From assembly GCA_027475525.1 (NCBI GenBank), contig JAMWFC010000054.1:620001-684000 (forward strand): a stretch of DNA of 64,000 bases. Direction: 5' to 3'. Below are positions 32,240 through 42,888 of the stretch, in pieces. The translations under genes and the position numbers were made by a program. Numbering within the stretch: the stretch's first letter is position 1; each line of letters opens with the position of its first letter. The notes below the pieces were generated by a model. The model saw nothing but the letters and a program-made list of their open reading frames with translations, was not told the origin of the DNA and did not search any database. The stretch is from Macrolepiota albuminosa (taxonomy: Eukaryota > Basidiomycota > Agaricomycetes > Agaricales > Agaricaceae).

Positions 32240-33300
32240 CATACGAAACACCTGCAATTCATATTCTATATAACGACTGGTTTTATGACTTTGGACTCAC
32301 CGTCTGTGAATGTACGCTGCGACCCATATAGTCCTGTTTTTACCCATGCTACCTCTTCTTTTATATGTCTCGTAGTTCTCGGACTATTTCTTCGAAGTTT
32401 TAAAGGCACGACAGCTATTCATTGTTCATCATTCTTTTTTCTAAAAATTACAAGGTCACCAGACAGTCATGATCCGGTGTACAGTTTTCTGTATACAATA
32501 TTGGAACCAGGTATCCACTTCTCCCGTCCGACAACATACCGATTGAACAAGAAGTGCGTTGTTCTCGTGTTTCGTAGATCTTGGCGTTTCCGAGACACAA
32601 TTATCCGTACTTTCTTTTTTGTACTCCCCAGAAATTATCCAGCGAAATAGTAAACTCTTTCACATCTCTATATGAGAATACCTAAACCATTCAGAAGGAC
32701 TAATGAGAATAGGAAAAAGCATATTTCAAATTGAGCAAATCCAGCTTTGATGGCAAGGTGCTCCATGGTGTTTGATGTAACGTCGCTGATACCGACAGCT
32801 TATACGACCCGAGGTCGCCCAATCTTGTTAGATTAATTGAGTTTTAAGATCTAACAATACTTCGCATAAAAAAGTATTTGCGCCGAGAAGCTTCTTGAAC
32901 CACATGAACACGGGTGGCGTGACATGATTATGTTTGCCCGTCTAAAGGTGTTCCTCGGGAACGCATCCGAGGATGATAATGAACGAAATTTCTTGTCAAG
33001 CTGACTGAAAAGAAGTTTGGAACATATACAGGAGTAAGTCCAAAGTCTGCGCTGGAGGAGCGGTGCGTAATTGTGTGCCACAGCAGTCGGCAAGCGCCGA
33101 TCAGAAAATTATGTTCTTGTCATTCCCACACCAAGCCATTTTTAAACGCATATGCAAAGTATTTCCTTTATGGAACATTAAGCTATTATATTCCTACAGC
33201 GTATATCCAGCCATTTGGGAAATTCCTTTGGTTACGAAAAGAAAAGGGAGTTATCAATATGCCCCCCGATATCTTCCCGTTACTGTTGCCTTCTCATCTA
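32240..33300. other. Gene-free stretch upstream of the GH7 locus
   Basis: Only short unassigned frames (for example 32285-32650 on the plus strand). No promoter elements could be assigned. Confidence 0.4.
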
Positions 33301-33425
33301 TGTAAGTCTTGAATCGTGTCGATCGGAAAAAATCCACACGAGGAACGGCGAAACGTGAATGGCCTGCGGACAGTATTCGGTATTGAGAGGTCTTATGACT
33401 GAATTGCAGTGAAACAGGTTGCAAT

Positions 33426-33431
33426 GCGGAG
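33426..33431 (+). promoter_or_regulatory. Possible CreA/Cre1 carbon-repression site
   Basis: GCGGAG matches the SYGGRG consensus 160 bp upstream of the GH7 start codon. Carbon catabolite repression of cellulases by Cre1 is well known in fungi; a single hexamer match is weak evidence. Confidence 0.2.
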
Positions 33432-33521
33432 TGCATTCGATTGTAAGCAGATATGCCGGCCTGTCGGTGGCATACGAGTCTCAATCTTTCAAGGTTCCCG
33501 GTTATTTTCCGTTCTCGTCAA

Positions 33522-33528
33522 TATAAAA
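33522..33528 (+). promoter_or_regulatory. TATA box of the first GH7 gene
   Basis: TATAAAA lies 63 bp before the ATG at 33591, a normal position for a highly expressed fungal cellulase gene. Confidence 0.55.
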
Positions 33529-33590
33529 GGTCGTCCTTGCGATGTAGTGTCGTCACTCAGGGGGTCCTCCAAACTACTAGGCTTTATACA

Positions 33591-35252
33591 ATGTTTCCGA
33601 AGCTCACTCTCATCTCACTCGCCTATCTCGCCGTCGTGCATGCTCAGCAGGCAGGCACCAACACGGCGGAAACACATCCACCACTCTCGTGGCAGAAGTG
33701 TACATCTGGTGGCAGCTGCACCTCCACCAGTGGCTCTGTCGTACTCGATTCCAACTGGCGTTGGACTCACAACGTCGGTGGCTTCACCAACTGCTATACT
33801 GGAAACACGTGGGATGCTACGCTCTGCCCCGATGACGCGACTTGTGCCGCTAACTGTGCCCTCGACGGTGCTGACTACTCCGGCACCTACGGCATTACCT
33901 CCAGCGGCAACGCTCTCACCCTTAAATTCGTCACCAATGGCCAACAGAAAAACATCGGTTCGCGTGTCTATCTCATGGCTAGCGACACCGAGTATGAAAT
34001 GTTCAAGGTTCTGAACCAGGAGTTCACCTTCGACGTCGACGTTTCCCAACTTCCATGTGGTCTCAACGGTGCCCTTTACTTCTCCGAGATGGACGCAGAT
34101 GGTGGCATGTCTGAGTATCCCACCAACAAGGCTGGAGCGAAGTTTGGAACAGGGTACTGCGATTCTCAGTGTCCTCAAGACATCAAATTCATCGCTGGCC
34201 AGGTGCGTATATCTTGGAATCAATATACCTATCGAATTTGACTTGTGCTGCAGGCTAATTCAGAGGGCTGGGCAGGCTCTCCCAACGATCCCAATGCTGG
34301 TACCGGTAACTACGGTGCCTGCTGTAACGAGATGGACGTCTGGGAGGCGAACTCCGTCTCGTCCGCATTCACTCCTCATCCTTGTACGACTAGTGGCCTC
34401 AGCCGTTGCTCCGGGGACGCTTGCGGTGGCACCAGCAATCCCGACAGCAGATACAGTTCCGTTTGCGATCCCGACGGTTGCGACTTCAACTCATTCCGCA
34501 TGGGTAACAAGACCTTCTACGGCAGTGGCTCCGGATTTACCGTCGACACTTCTCAGAAATTCACCGTCGTCACGCAATTCATCACTGACTCTGGCAGTGC
34601 ATCTGGCAGTCTGAGCGAGATTCGTCGTATCTACGTCCAGAATGGCAAGGTCATCCAAAACTCCAAAGTCAACGTCCCAGGCATGTCGTCTGACCTTGAC
34701 TCCGTCTCCTCCGAATTCTGCTCGGCGCAGAAGTCCGCTTTCGGCGATACCGACGACTTCAGCCAGAAGGGAGGAATTGCCAACATGGGCAAGGCTATGG
34801 CTAATGGAATGGTCCTTGTCCTGAGTATCTGGGATGATCACGCAGCGAGCATGCTCTGGCTCGACAGTGACTACCCCACCACCGCTGACCCAACCCAGCC
34901 AGGTATCGCGCGTGGAACCTGCTCTACCTCGTCCGGTCAACCCACGGATGTTGAGGCCAACTCCCCGAACGCACAAGTCATCTTCTCGAACATCAGGTTC
35001 GGCGACCTTGACTCGACCTACACCTCCGGCTCCGGCTCCGGCTCCAGTTCGAGTACGGGTTCCCCAACAACATCTGCGCCTTCTACTGGCGCTACGCAGG
35101 TGAAGTACGGCCAATGGTGAGTTATTTATATCATACCTATCTTCGATTCTAATTGCATTCAAAGTGGCGGTACTGGATGGACCGGACCTACGGTCTGTGC
35201 ATCTGGATCGACCTGCACTGTCGAGAACCAATACTACTCCCAGTGTCTCTGA
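33591..35252 (+). CDS. GH7 cellobiohydrolase I with C-terminal CBM1
   Basis: Secreted enzyme that releases cellobiose processively from cellulose chain ends. A signal peptide ([18 protein letters not shown], cut before QQAGT) precedes a GH7 domain with [16 protein letters not shown] loops, the metal-free core [20 protein letters not shown], and the catalytic motif EMDVWEAN (nucleophile E230, D232 and acid/base E235 in precursor numbering). A Ser/Thr/Gly linker ([20 protein letters not shown]) leads to a CBM1 with [12 protein letters not shown] and QYYSQCL. Exons: 33591-34202, 34254-35116 and 35165-35252; introns of 51 and 48 nt are GT-AG. The spliced frame is 1,563 nt, 520 residues, complete and uninterrupted. 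The last intron splits the CBM1 at its first Cys. Induction by cellulose and repression by glucose would be expected from the family. Confidence 0.95.
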
Positions 35253-35259
35253 TCTCGCG

Positions 35260-36280
35260 ACATTGAAATGGAGTGGGGGTGATGGTGGGCGTTCATTTCT
35301 CATTTGGCAGCCAATCCCGTCCGATACGTAGACGTCTTGTTTTGGATGATGTTGGCAGCAATCACCTTTCCCATTCTCACTCTTGTACGATATCGCATGT
35401 AAATATAGAACAATACAACTCATCGAATATATGATTCACAAACGTCCAAATACGTCACGAAATTGCTAAAACTTTTAAAACATGGTCTACCGTAAAGGCC
35501 AGTGAGACTTGTGTCAGATACCTTAGCAATTCTGATGTAGAAGAAAAGGGGATGGAAACTGAAGCAGCGCGAAATTGGAAGGACTAGAACAAAAAGGACA
35601 CCCGCATCATATAGGGCGTATCCTTAGGCATTTGGATTTCATCATCCTTTAGTCTAAGTTCTGGATGAGGCTGGCAACGATTACCTTTCCCATCCTCACT
35701 TGATATTTTTTTCGCATGTATTTATTCATGACAGATCATTAAGGGCTCATCAAATATATGATGCTTTTCAATCCGAGCACCTTCCAAAATATGTAAATAA
35801 TGAAGTCGCTGAAGCCTTGGCATATATATTTCAGTAAGACCTGGCAAGACTGATGTGATATGCCTGAGCATCCTGCCAATGCATAAGGATGGATTTAGAA
35901 GACACTCCACATTGCCAAGTGGTTCCCCTGAATCTCTAAATCGACCTCCAAGTCGAAAATTGAAGTAACAGCAACGAAGATAGTTTTATCTTGTCCATGA
36001 CTTTTCCCTTTGATATTTAGTGAGGCTGCCTCTCTGAACTCGTTCAGTCACTTTACAATCAAGACGCTCATTGTCCTCAAAGAAATAAAACAATGTATTC
36101 TGTACAAGGAATCAATACGTAGATCAGCATATGACAATTTTCTTGTGGGCATGATAGACTACAAAGAAGAAAATACAAGCTACTGTTTTATTAACTTTGC
36201 AACATGTTTTGAATCAGTCCTTTTTATCATCGAAAGAAAGTCATGTCAATTCAAATCATCACTGAATGGATTTGGTGGAT
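35260..36280. other. Intergenic between convergent GH7 genes, with a diverged duplicate of 3' sequence
   Basis: Sequence at about 35340-35560 is repeated in diverged form at about 35660-35880: both contain CCTTTCCCATYCTCACT, a stretch with GCATGTA, and CATCRAATATATGAT in the same order. The first lies just 3' of GH7 gene 1, so the second may be the leftover 3' flank of another GH7 copy. Nothing coding is seen. Confidence 0.55.
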
Positions 36281-36285
36281 TTGGT

Positions 36286-37790
36286 TTAGTAAGTAGAACC
36301 AATGTCTCCGAACTTGATGTTCGAATAGGTAACGTAGGCCGAGGCGTACTGGTTTTCAACCTCGCTGGGAACACCCGAAGAAGGGTCGCATGTTCCACGT
36401 TTGACACCAGGGTTACTTGGGTTAGCATTGGTAGGATAGACGCTGTCAAGCCAGAGCATGTTGGCGGCGTGATCATCCCAGATACTCATGACGAGAACCA
36501 TTCCATTGGCAGCTGCATCACTCATCCCTCCAAATCCTCCCTTCTTGTCGAAATCATTGCTATCTCCAAACGCCTTCTTCTGCGCATCGCAGAACGCCGG
36601 GGTGACGGAATCAAACGAGCTCATGCCAGTGATGCTGGTGTTGGAGTTCTGGATGACAACGCCATTCTGGACATAGAGACGGCGGATCTCGCTGAGGGTG
36701 CCGGAAGAGGTGCCGTCATTGGTGATGAACTGGGTGACGACTGTGAATGGGGAAGAGGTGTCGACGGTCATGCCCTTGCCGTAGAAAGACGTGTCGCCCA
36801 TGCGGTACGAGTTGAAGTCGCACCCGTCGGGATCGCAGATGGAGCCGTAGCGGTTGTCTGGGGTGCCAGTGCCTCCGCATTCGTCGCCGCTGCAGCGAAC
36901 GAGACCTGTCTGTGTGCACGGATGTGGCGTAAATGCAGAAGATACGGAGTTGGCTTCCCAGACGTCCATTTCATTGCAGCAGGCACCGTAGTTACCGGTA
37001 CCAGAGTTGACATCGTTGGAAGATGGTTTCCAGCCCTCAACGTTAGCCTATGAGATGATTTATTAGAAATCTGTTTAGTTAGAAGAGCGAGGAAGAACTT
37101 ACTTGTCCGGCAATGAACTTCAGATCTCTGGGGCACTGAGAGTCGCAGTACCCTGTCCCATATTTCGCTCCGGCTTTGTTGGTGGGGAACTTAGACATAC
37201 CACCATCTGCGTCCATCTCTCGCAGTACCCTGTCCCATATTTCGCTCCGGCTTTGTTGGTGGGGAACTTAGACATACCACCATCTGCGTCCATCTCGAGA
37301 AGTAAAGGGCACCGTTGAGACCACATGGGAGCTGGGAAACGTCGACGTCAAAGGTGAACTCCTGGTTCAGCAGCTTGAAGGTCTGGTACTGGCTATCGCC
37401 GGCGGTAAGGTAGACACGCGAGCCGACATTCTTTTGAGCACCATTAGTGATGAAGTTCAGTCTGAGCGAGTTACCGCTAGTGGTGATGCCATATGTACCA
37501 GAGTAGTCGGCGCCGTCCAGAGCACAGTTGGTAGCACAGGTCTTGTCGTCGGGGCAGAGTGAGGAGTCCCATGTGTTCCCGGTATAGCAGTTTGTGAAGC
37601 CACCGACGTTGTGAACCCAACGCCAGTTGGCATCGAGTACGACAGCACCGGAAGAGGTGGTGCAGCGGCCGCCAGATGTGCATTTCTGCCATGAGAGCGA
37701 TGGATGGGTCTCTGCAGTGTTGGTACCAGCCTGCTGAGCCCTGGCGACAGCGAGCAGCGAAAGAGCAGTAAGAACGAGTTTGGGGAACAT
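36286..37790 (-). CDS. GH7 cellobiohydrolase without CBM1, frame disturbed
   Basis: Secreted paralogue of the convergent GH7 gene, about 75-80% alike by eye. A signal peptide ([18 protein letters not shown]) precedes the GH7 core; the catalytic motif EMDVWEAN is intact in exon 2, and the protein ends at GDIGSTY without linker or CBM1. Exon 1 is 37103-37790 and exon 2 is 36286-37047; the 55-nt GT-AG intron (37048-37102) sits exactly where gene 1 has its first intron. Exon 1 carries a 77-bp assembly duplication (37143-37296) that breaks the frame. Even after discounting 77 bases, one base is missing beside the right edge of the duplication, between LYFS and EMDADGG near 37297. Discounting both gives a normal 457-residue length, so the gene is probably intact in the organism. 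Confidence 0.85.
37143..37296. repeat. Exact 77-bp tandem duplication (assembly junction) in GH7 gene 2
   Basis: Units 37143-37219 and 37220-37296 are identical and lie in exon 1 of the GH7 gene, duplicating the [16 protein letters not shown] coding region. GH7 gene 1 has this region once. Confidence 0.95.
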
Positions 37791-37844
37791 TTTACTAGGT
37801 CAAAGTTCTCGAAGTTGCTGAGGTGACACGGAGCTGAATGACCA

Positions 37845-37851
37845 TTTTATA
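37845..37851 (-). promoter_or_regulatory. TATA box of the second GH7 gene
   Basis: TATAAAA on the minus strand, 55 bp upstream of the ATG at 37790, matching the spacing in GH7 gene 1. Confidence 0.5.
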
Positions 37852-37859
37852 TGTAATGG

Positions 37860-39415
37860 ATGGATAAAGTCCGGGTGAAATTGGTGTATAGTGGAGCTTA
37901 CGCGCCCCAGTTTTCTGTGGAGTATGTTATGGAAGTTCGGCATTTTATCATTGACGAGATTAGAAGTTACTCTGGTCCGAAAGTATCATCAACTTTTTTT
38001 CATTTATTCAAATTGTCATAACACAGACGAAAGTTGGAGTGGCGATCATCGGCACCAGCAAATAGACGAAGTAGGATTTCCTGGAGAAGCACGTACCGAG
38101 AAGAATGGCTTTGGAACAAAAGCCTGACATTTGAAAGCCATATACAACGATTCATTTTGAAAAGAGTCTTTCGAAGTCACATTAATGAATCTCTTGTGGA
38201 GCAGACTCTTCACATGCTCCTTGAGAACAGTTCGGACATCACCAATGTCTCCGAGATATTAAAGAGTAGTTTATCAAAACCGCAAGAATAGGTCTCGAGG
38301 ACATCGAAGGTTTTTCCAATTCGCCATGTGACCAGTTATCATTGGCTATATTCATCACGTGTATTTCCTTTTACATCCTGCTCAGTTCTTCGTCCAGATC
38401 ATTTGAGTATTCTATGTCTGTGTCAATGCAATACAGCGGCTCTGTATACAATGCCAAACGTCAGCGTAAAAGTTCCTTGATGTATATGACTATGGTACCC
38501 TCAATCCCCTCTCTTTCCAGTCCTCGTGATACAATTTGGGATTCGAAATGCTGTGCTTACGATGTAACCTTGAGCATGTTGTTTAGCTTGGAGGGAAAAC
38601 AAAAATATGTGGACATGACCGGGTTTAGGTTTAGGGTCAGACTGGTCTAGATAGTGAGTTTAGTCTAATTGAGTCATGTGGTGATCTTGACATTGGTGTT
38701 GAGAAATAAACTTTTTAGACGTAAGCCGATGTTGATTTTATTGGGTGAACTTACTAGTGTGCAATCGCTAGTGGACGAATTATCCGAATGCAGACATAAT
38801 GTTACCTCCTCACATTGAATGTCCCAATCGGCATCCCATCATCGCACGCGGACCTCCAAAGATTAATGTTTTAACACCTGTCTGCTAGAACGTGGCAGCT
38901 CATCGATTCAGGTTCATATACAATTTCCAATCAACGCAGAGTCAAGATCCAGGACCTGCTGTGCATTTCTTCGTGGAAACTTTCAAAATTTCATGTGCTG
39001 TACCAGATAGTCTAGTTATCACATGACTGGCTTCCTCTACCCTTCTTTCTGCAAACCAAACAAGTCCTCGTCCCATACTCGAAGCTCTACTGTCATGAAA
39101 TCTCTCAAAACATTGGCCCTGAAGGGCCTGATTTGGTGTATGATTCTGTTGTCAGGCACCTGGATTCGGCACTCGGATGTTCTGCTTTGTTTTTGCCCGA
39201 AATGGGTTCTTGTGTGGACATCTTGAGAGTCATATATGTATAGCTCTGTTGTTCCATGTTCAACGGTCATCATTTCAAGTCTCTAAACTATATTCCCATC
39301 CTCAATAACTTCCAGTTAACTTTCAAGAGGGCATAAGTAGCTTGAATTTGGTGAGTGCATGCAATGCCAGTTCCTCTACCTCTGAGAAGGTCTTCTTGAT
39401 GTTCGCTTCAAGTAA
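37860..39415. other. No identified gene
   Basis: Only short frames, for example 38342-38650 and 39023-39226 on the plus strand, with no recognisable domain. The left end is promoter for GH7 gene 2. Confidence 0.4.
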
Positions 39416-39421
39416 CGAAGG

Positions 39422-39841
39422 ATGCAGTCTGTCGCTTCCACTCAACAAGGCACTACGCCTGCGATGACTAGCATCTCAAACACCGAAGCGTATTCGACGC
39501 TTAATACCAAACCAGACACAGCGACATCCATAATACAGTCCGCCTCTTGCCAGCAAGAGGGGAATCATCCTTCTACCCCGCACGAACGTTCAGCGACATC
39601 AATTGCCGATCTCATCCTCGACAACATCACATACGACAAGATTCTCAGCTCCTCTGCGAAAGGCCTTCGCCTCGCTCCTCACCAACACCCACCACCAACT
39701 CCTCCCTTCGGCGACGACGCCCGTACTCCTCCCAACTCGCCGACCAATGCCCTTCCCAGCCAGAGTTTGATGTCAGCATCTCTCAACATCATGGGGTCAG
39801 AAACGGTGACAAGATCAGAGATTGACAGGACAGACTTTTGA
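39422..39841 (+). CDS. Small hypothetical Ser/Thr/Pro-rich protein
   Basis: A 139-codon frame from an ATG. It is rich in Ser, Thr, Pro and His (HQHPPPTPPFGDD, ARTPPNSPTNALPSQS), with one more ordered stretch, SIADLILDNITYDKIL. SP/TP dipeptides suggest a disordered, possibly phosphorylated protein. No family is recognised. An overlapping frame at 39547-39825 is also open, so coding is likely but not certain. Confidence 0.4.
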   Translation: MQSVASTQQGTTPAMTSISNTEAYSTLNTKPDTATSIIQSASCQQEGNHPSTPHERSATSIADLILDNITYDKILSSSAKGLRLAPHQHPPPTPPFGDDARTPPNSPTNALPSQSLMSASLNIMGSETVTRSEIDRTDF

Positions 39842-39849
39842 TCATTTCT

Positions 39850-40380
39850 GATTTTCTTTATCGAACATTTACGAACAAGACGATTCCGAGTTCCTCCTTT
39901 GTCTCAAACGTGTAAATTACAGTGTTCCTTAACGCGAGCCCGTATGATTGTATATAGTAACGAGGCGTACCGAATCCACTGAGAGAGTGTGGCAACAATA
40001 AAGCATCCATCCCGTCGACGTCACGGGATGTTTTTTTTTATCAAGATCTAATCTTATCTCCATAACCTTCGCAAAGCGACCTTTCAAATTCCACTCGTCC
40101 TTTGATTAGAATTAATCAGTCTCTCGTTATATTTTCCTCCAATTCGCTGATATACAGGATATCAAAATACAAAGACAAGAAGAAAAACTCTGAACTGGTA
40201 CATATCTATGTATGTACGCATCGCATTCCAGCATTGACGCCGCGCCTGGTCACGAAAAAAGTGGCGATGTGCTGCGTGCGGCCCAGGAATGTTGCCTCGG
40301 GCCTTCGTCATTGCTCATCTCGTAGGAAAGTCCGCTAGAGGATTCTGATGTGCCTTTGATCAATTCGGCTCCAAACCTGC
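39850..40380. other. No gene seen
   Basis: Non-coding by eye. Contains a T run near 40032 that follows a self-complementary CCCGTCGACGTCACGGG-type segment, possibly a transcript end. Confidence 0.35.
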
Positions 40381-40386
40381 TTCGGC

Positions 40387-40941
40387 TTAATCAACGTGAT
40401 ATGTCTCTTTGCTGGAGGACAGAGAGGGCCCTGCTACGCTGTCGTGCTGGCTCACTGTAGGCTCTTTCTCGACCACACCTTCCATCGTAGCCACCATAGC
40501 CGCCGTGGCCTCGAAGTTGGCGAGTGCAGCTGCGGTTGGTAGCTGCGGGACAGGTGCGAAGATCATCCCATTGGGCGTGTCGACGTTCCGCTCATTCTTA
40601 TCCTGCAAGTCAAAGTCGAGGTTATACGAAAATGGATTGCAAGGGTCATCCTCGCCGATGATGTGTGGGATAATCCTGCGTACAGGGGCGAGGGCGGGTG
40701 CGGGACTTTGGGACTGGAAAAACGACGAACGGTAGGGCTCGACGTAGAACCGAGGCGGGCTGCGCAGGAGTTCCGGAGACTCGACAACGGAGCTGCGTTC
40801 GTTCGAATGCCCGGACCGCCTTGAGGTGAAAGAAACCGAAGGGGAACTCAATTCTTCGCTGTAGCGATCAGGGTGCGAGTCGGCCTTGTGCGGAGCAGGA
40901 GGCCAGGAAAGCGAAGCGCTAGGCTCGAAAATCGGGCGCAT
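40387..40941 (-). CDS. Hypothetical disordered protein, Ser/Pro-rich
   Basis: A 184-codon minus-strand frame rich in Ser, Pro, Arg and Glu, with PRFYVEPYRSSFFQSQSPAP and IPHIIGEDDPCNPFSYNLDF as the most ordered parts. No domain is recognised. The start is uncertain because the 77-bp duplication (40913-41066) falls over the presumed 5' end; the frame seems to continue upstream with NPAEESLCRLMRPIF, so the true protein may be longer. Confidence 0.45.
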   Translation of the reverse strand: MRPIFEPSASLSWPPAPHKADSHPDRYSEELSSPSVSFTSRRSGHSNERSSVVESPELLRSPPRFYVEPYRSSFFQSQSPAPALAPVRRIIPHIIGEDDPCNPFSYNLDFDLQDKNERNVDTPNGMIFAPVPQLPTAAALANFEATAAMVATMEGVVEKEPTVSQHDSVAGPSLSSSKETYHVD

Positions 40942-41066
40942 TAGCCGGCATAGGGATTCCTCAGCGGGGTTGCGACCGACAATGGTGGTGAAGCGCTAGG
41001 CTCGAAAATCGGGCGCATTAGCCGGCATAGGGATTCCTCAGCGGGGTTGCGACCGACAATGGTGGT
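40913..41066. repeat. Exact 77-bp tandem duplication (assembly junction)
   Basis: Units 40913-40989 and 40990-41066 are identical; they overlap the presumed 5' end of the minus-strand hypothetical gene. Confidence 0.9.
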
Positions 41067-41069
41067 GCT

Positions 41070-42885
41070 CTTCTCAGCTCGGCTAAATCGTCGATGAGTT
41101 GTTGGCTCAGCGTCCTCGGTGGGTTGATTTCAAAGTGGTCATGCGGTCCGTCTTGGTTAGTATTGTACTTGATGGGATATGGTAAATTTACGGTAAGTCT
41201 TTAAAAGGTGATGGTGCGCTCACCAAGGCTGTTTTAGTCATCCGCCCATTCATCGCGTCCAAAGTTGGAACATGGAAAAATTGTTTGAATCTGCTAAACA
41301 TTGTATCGACCAGGGTGTTTTGGTATAAATTTTTCGCGTCGGGTGGGGTATATATATGCAGTGGAGAAGGCGCGATGGTGAGAAAGTGATTTCCAGTGAG
41401 TCGTCGTGAGATAACGTCGTAACAGACGCGTTTGATCGAGGTGAGGAAATATGTAGCTAAGAAATCATGCTCTGAGTGCCCCCAGGCCTTTTAAACCATC
41501 GCCCAGAGCGCGACGGCCATACGACTCACGTGGTTACGCTCAGCCCTTTGTCAGAAGCTGGCCAAATGTGCCTTATGCCACCTAGTTTCGCGTGCAACAA
41601 AGTGTGTAAGGGCCACTCTCGGGAATTTCCTTGAACACGCCTCGCATCTGGCCACTGTCTGGTCGCTTGTGGTAAATCATATCAGCAGATTGGAGACAAT
41701 GTGAACTGACCAAAACCTCCTCATTCATTGTCGGAGGTTGTCTGGACATTGTATGAGCAGTCACCAACGGTGGGACAGAAGCTTGACTTCCGTGGATGAA
41801 CAGAGCTCAAGATACTGCAACGGACTTTCCTTGACAATCGTCTTTCGAGTGATCCACAAATACATGTTTATCGACAAGGACATACAACAAAACAGAACGG
41901 ACTTTCCTTGACAATCGTCTTTCGAGTGATCCACAAATACATGTTTATCGACAAGGACATACAACAAAACAGACTTGTAAACGACTTGACAGGAACTTCA
42001 GGCACAGAATGTCATTATAAGGTCGACCTGGTCGATGACAGAAGAAAATGGTGGCACTGGAACGAAGGCATCATCGTGGTCGCGGACGCTGTTGGGGTAG
42101 ATTCCGGAAAAGTTATCTTATACATGGACTTCTCATCACTGGAGTTTATCCCTATCTCTTACCTCACCTTTGCGCTGAATACATTGACCTGATCTAGGTG
42201 GATTCTTGTAGGGCTATCTGCAGATGCAATGGTGGGGCATTCTTGGGTTCGGTTTTGGCAGTCGGTATCAGGATACGGTTGGATCGTGGGAGTTGAGGAT
42301 CAGGGTACTTGCGCCTGCACTTCCTGTGCTGATGGGGTAATTGGGACTCCTGTCTGAGTACTTAGTTATGAAGGGATGCGTCGGATAAAGACAAATCAAA
42401 GGGAATGATGGTAAGGAAAGTCACGTGCCTTCATAATTTGAAGGAAATGAAAAACTTAACCTCGGTCTCAGGAAACACCTTGGTATCATCATTGCTTCAA
42501 CAGGTTGCCACATTTGGCCATATATGCTGGCCGCCTTTTTATTGACCCATTCGTCGTGACTCTTGGGTGGCTTCTACTGGACAAACATCGACCGGCGACA
42601 GCAATGATGCTAACCATGGGATCTTTTCAATCAGACTCTAAACCTGCAAGCAGAACTTCATTTGACTTCGGTGCTCCGCCGTTCTCCTCTTCTCGAAGAA
42701 TGGACCTTTCTTTCTTCAAATTAGCCGCTGCTAAGATGGTCCGTCCATACCAGCCCTTACCAGCTAGAAGTCGGACCATGCAAGTCAATAATGGAACCGC
42801 ATCACCAATCTATTCGCGCGATTTAAAGAAACATGCTATCTGTAAATGACTCTTATCTCTAACTCTCGTTCGCTCTGCATTGTAC
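41070..42885. other. No identified gene
   Basis: Short frames only (for example 41908-42192 and 42505-42849 on the plus strand) without recognisable domains. The right end is upstream of the GGPP synthase gene. Contains the 77-bp duplication at 41819-41972. Confidence 0.4.
41819..41972. repeat. Exact 77-bp tandem duplication (assembly junction)
   Basis: Units 41819-41895 and 41896-41972 are identical; sequence context is unassigned. Confidence 0.9.
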
Positions 42886-42888
42886 TCC

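Noticed and set aside
34491..35423. A 310-codon minus-strand open frame
   Set aside because: Antisense shadow of GH7 gene 1, with no recognisable content.
36010..37053. A 347-codon plus-strand open frame
   Set aside because: It lies antisense to GH7 gene 2, whose residues, catalytic motif and intron are conserved; long antisense frames are common in GC-biased cellulase exons.
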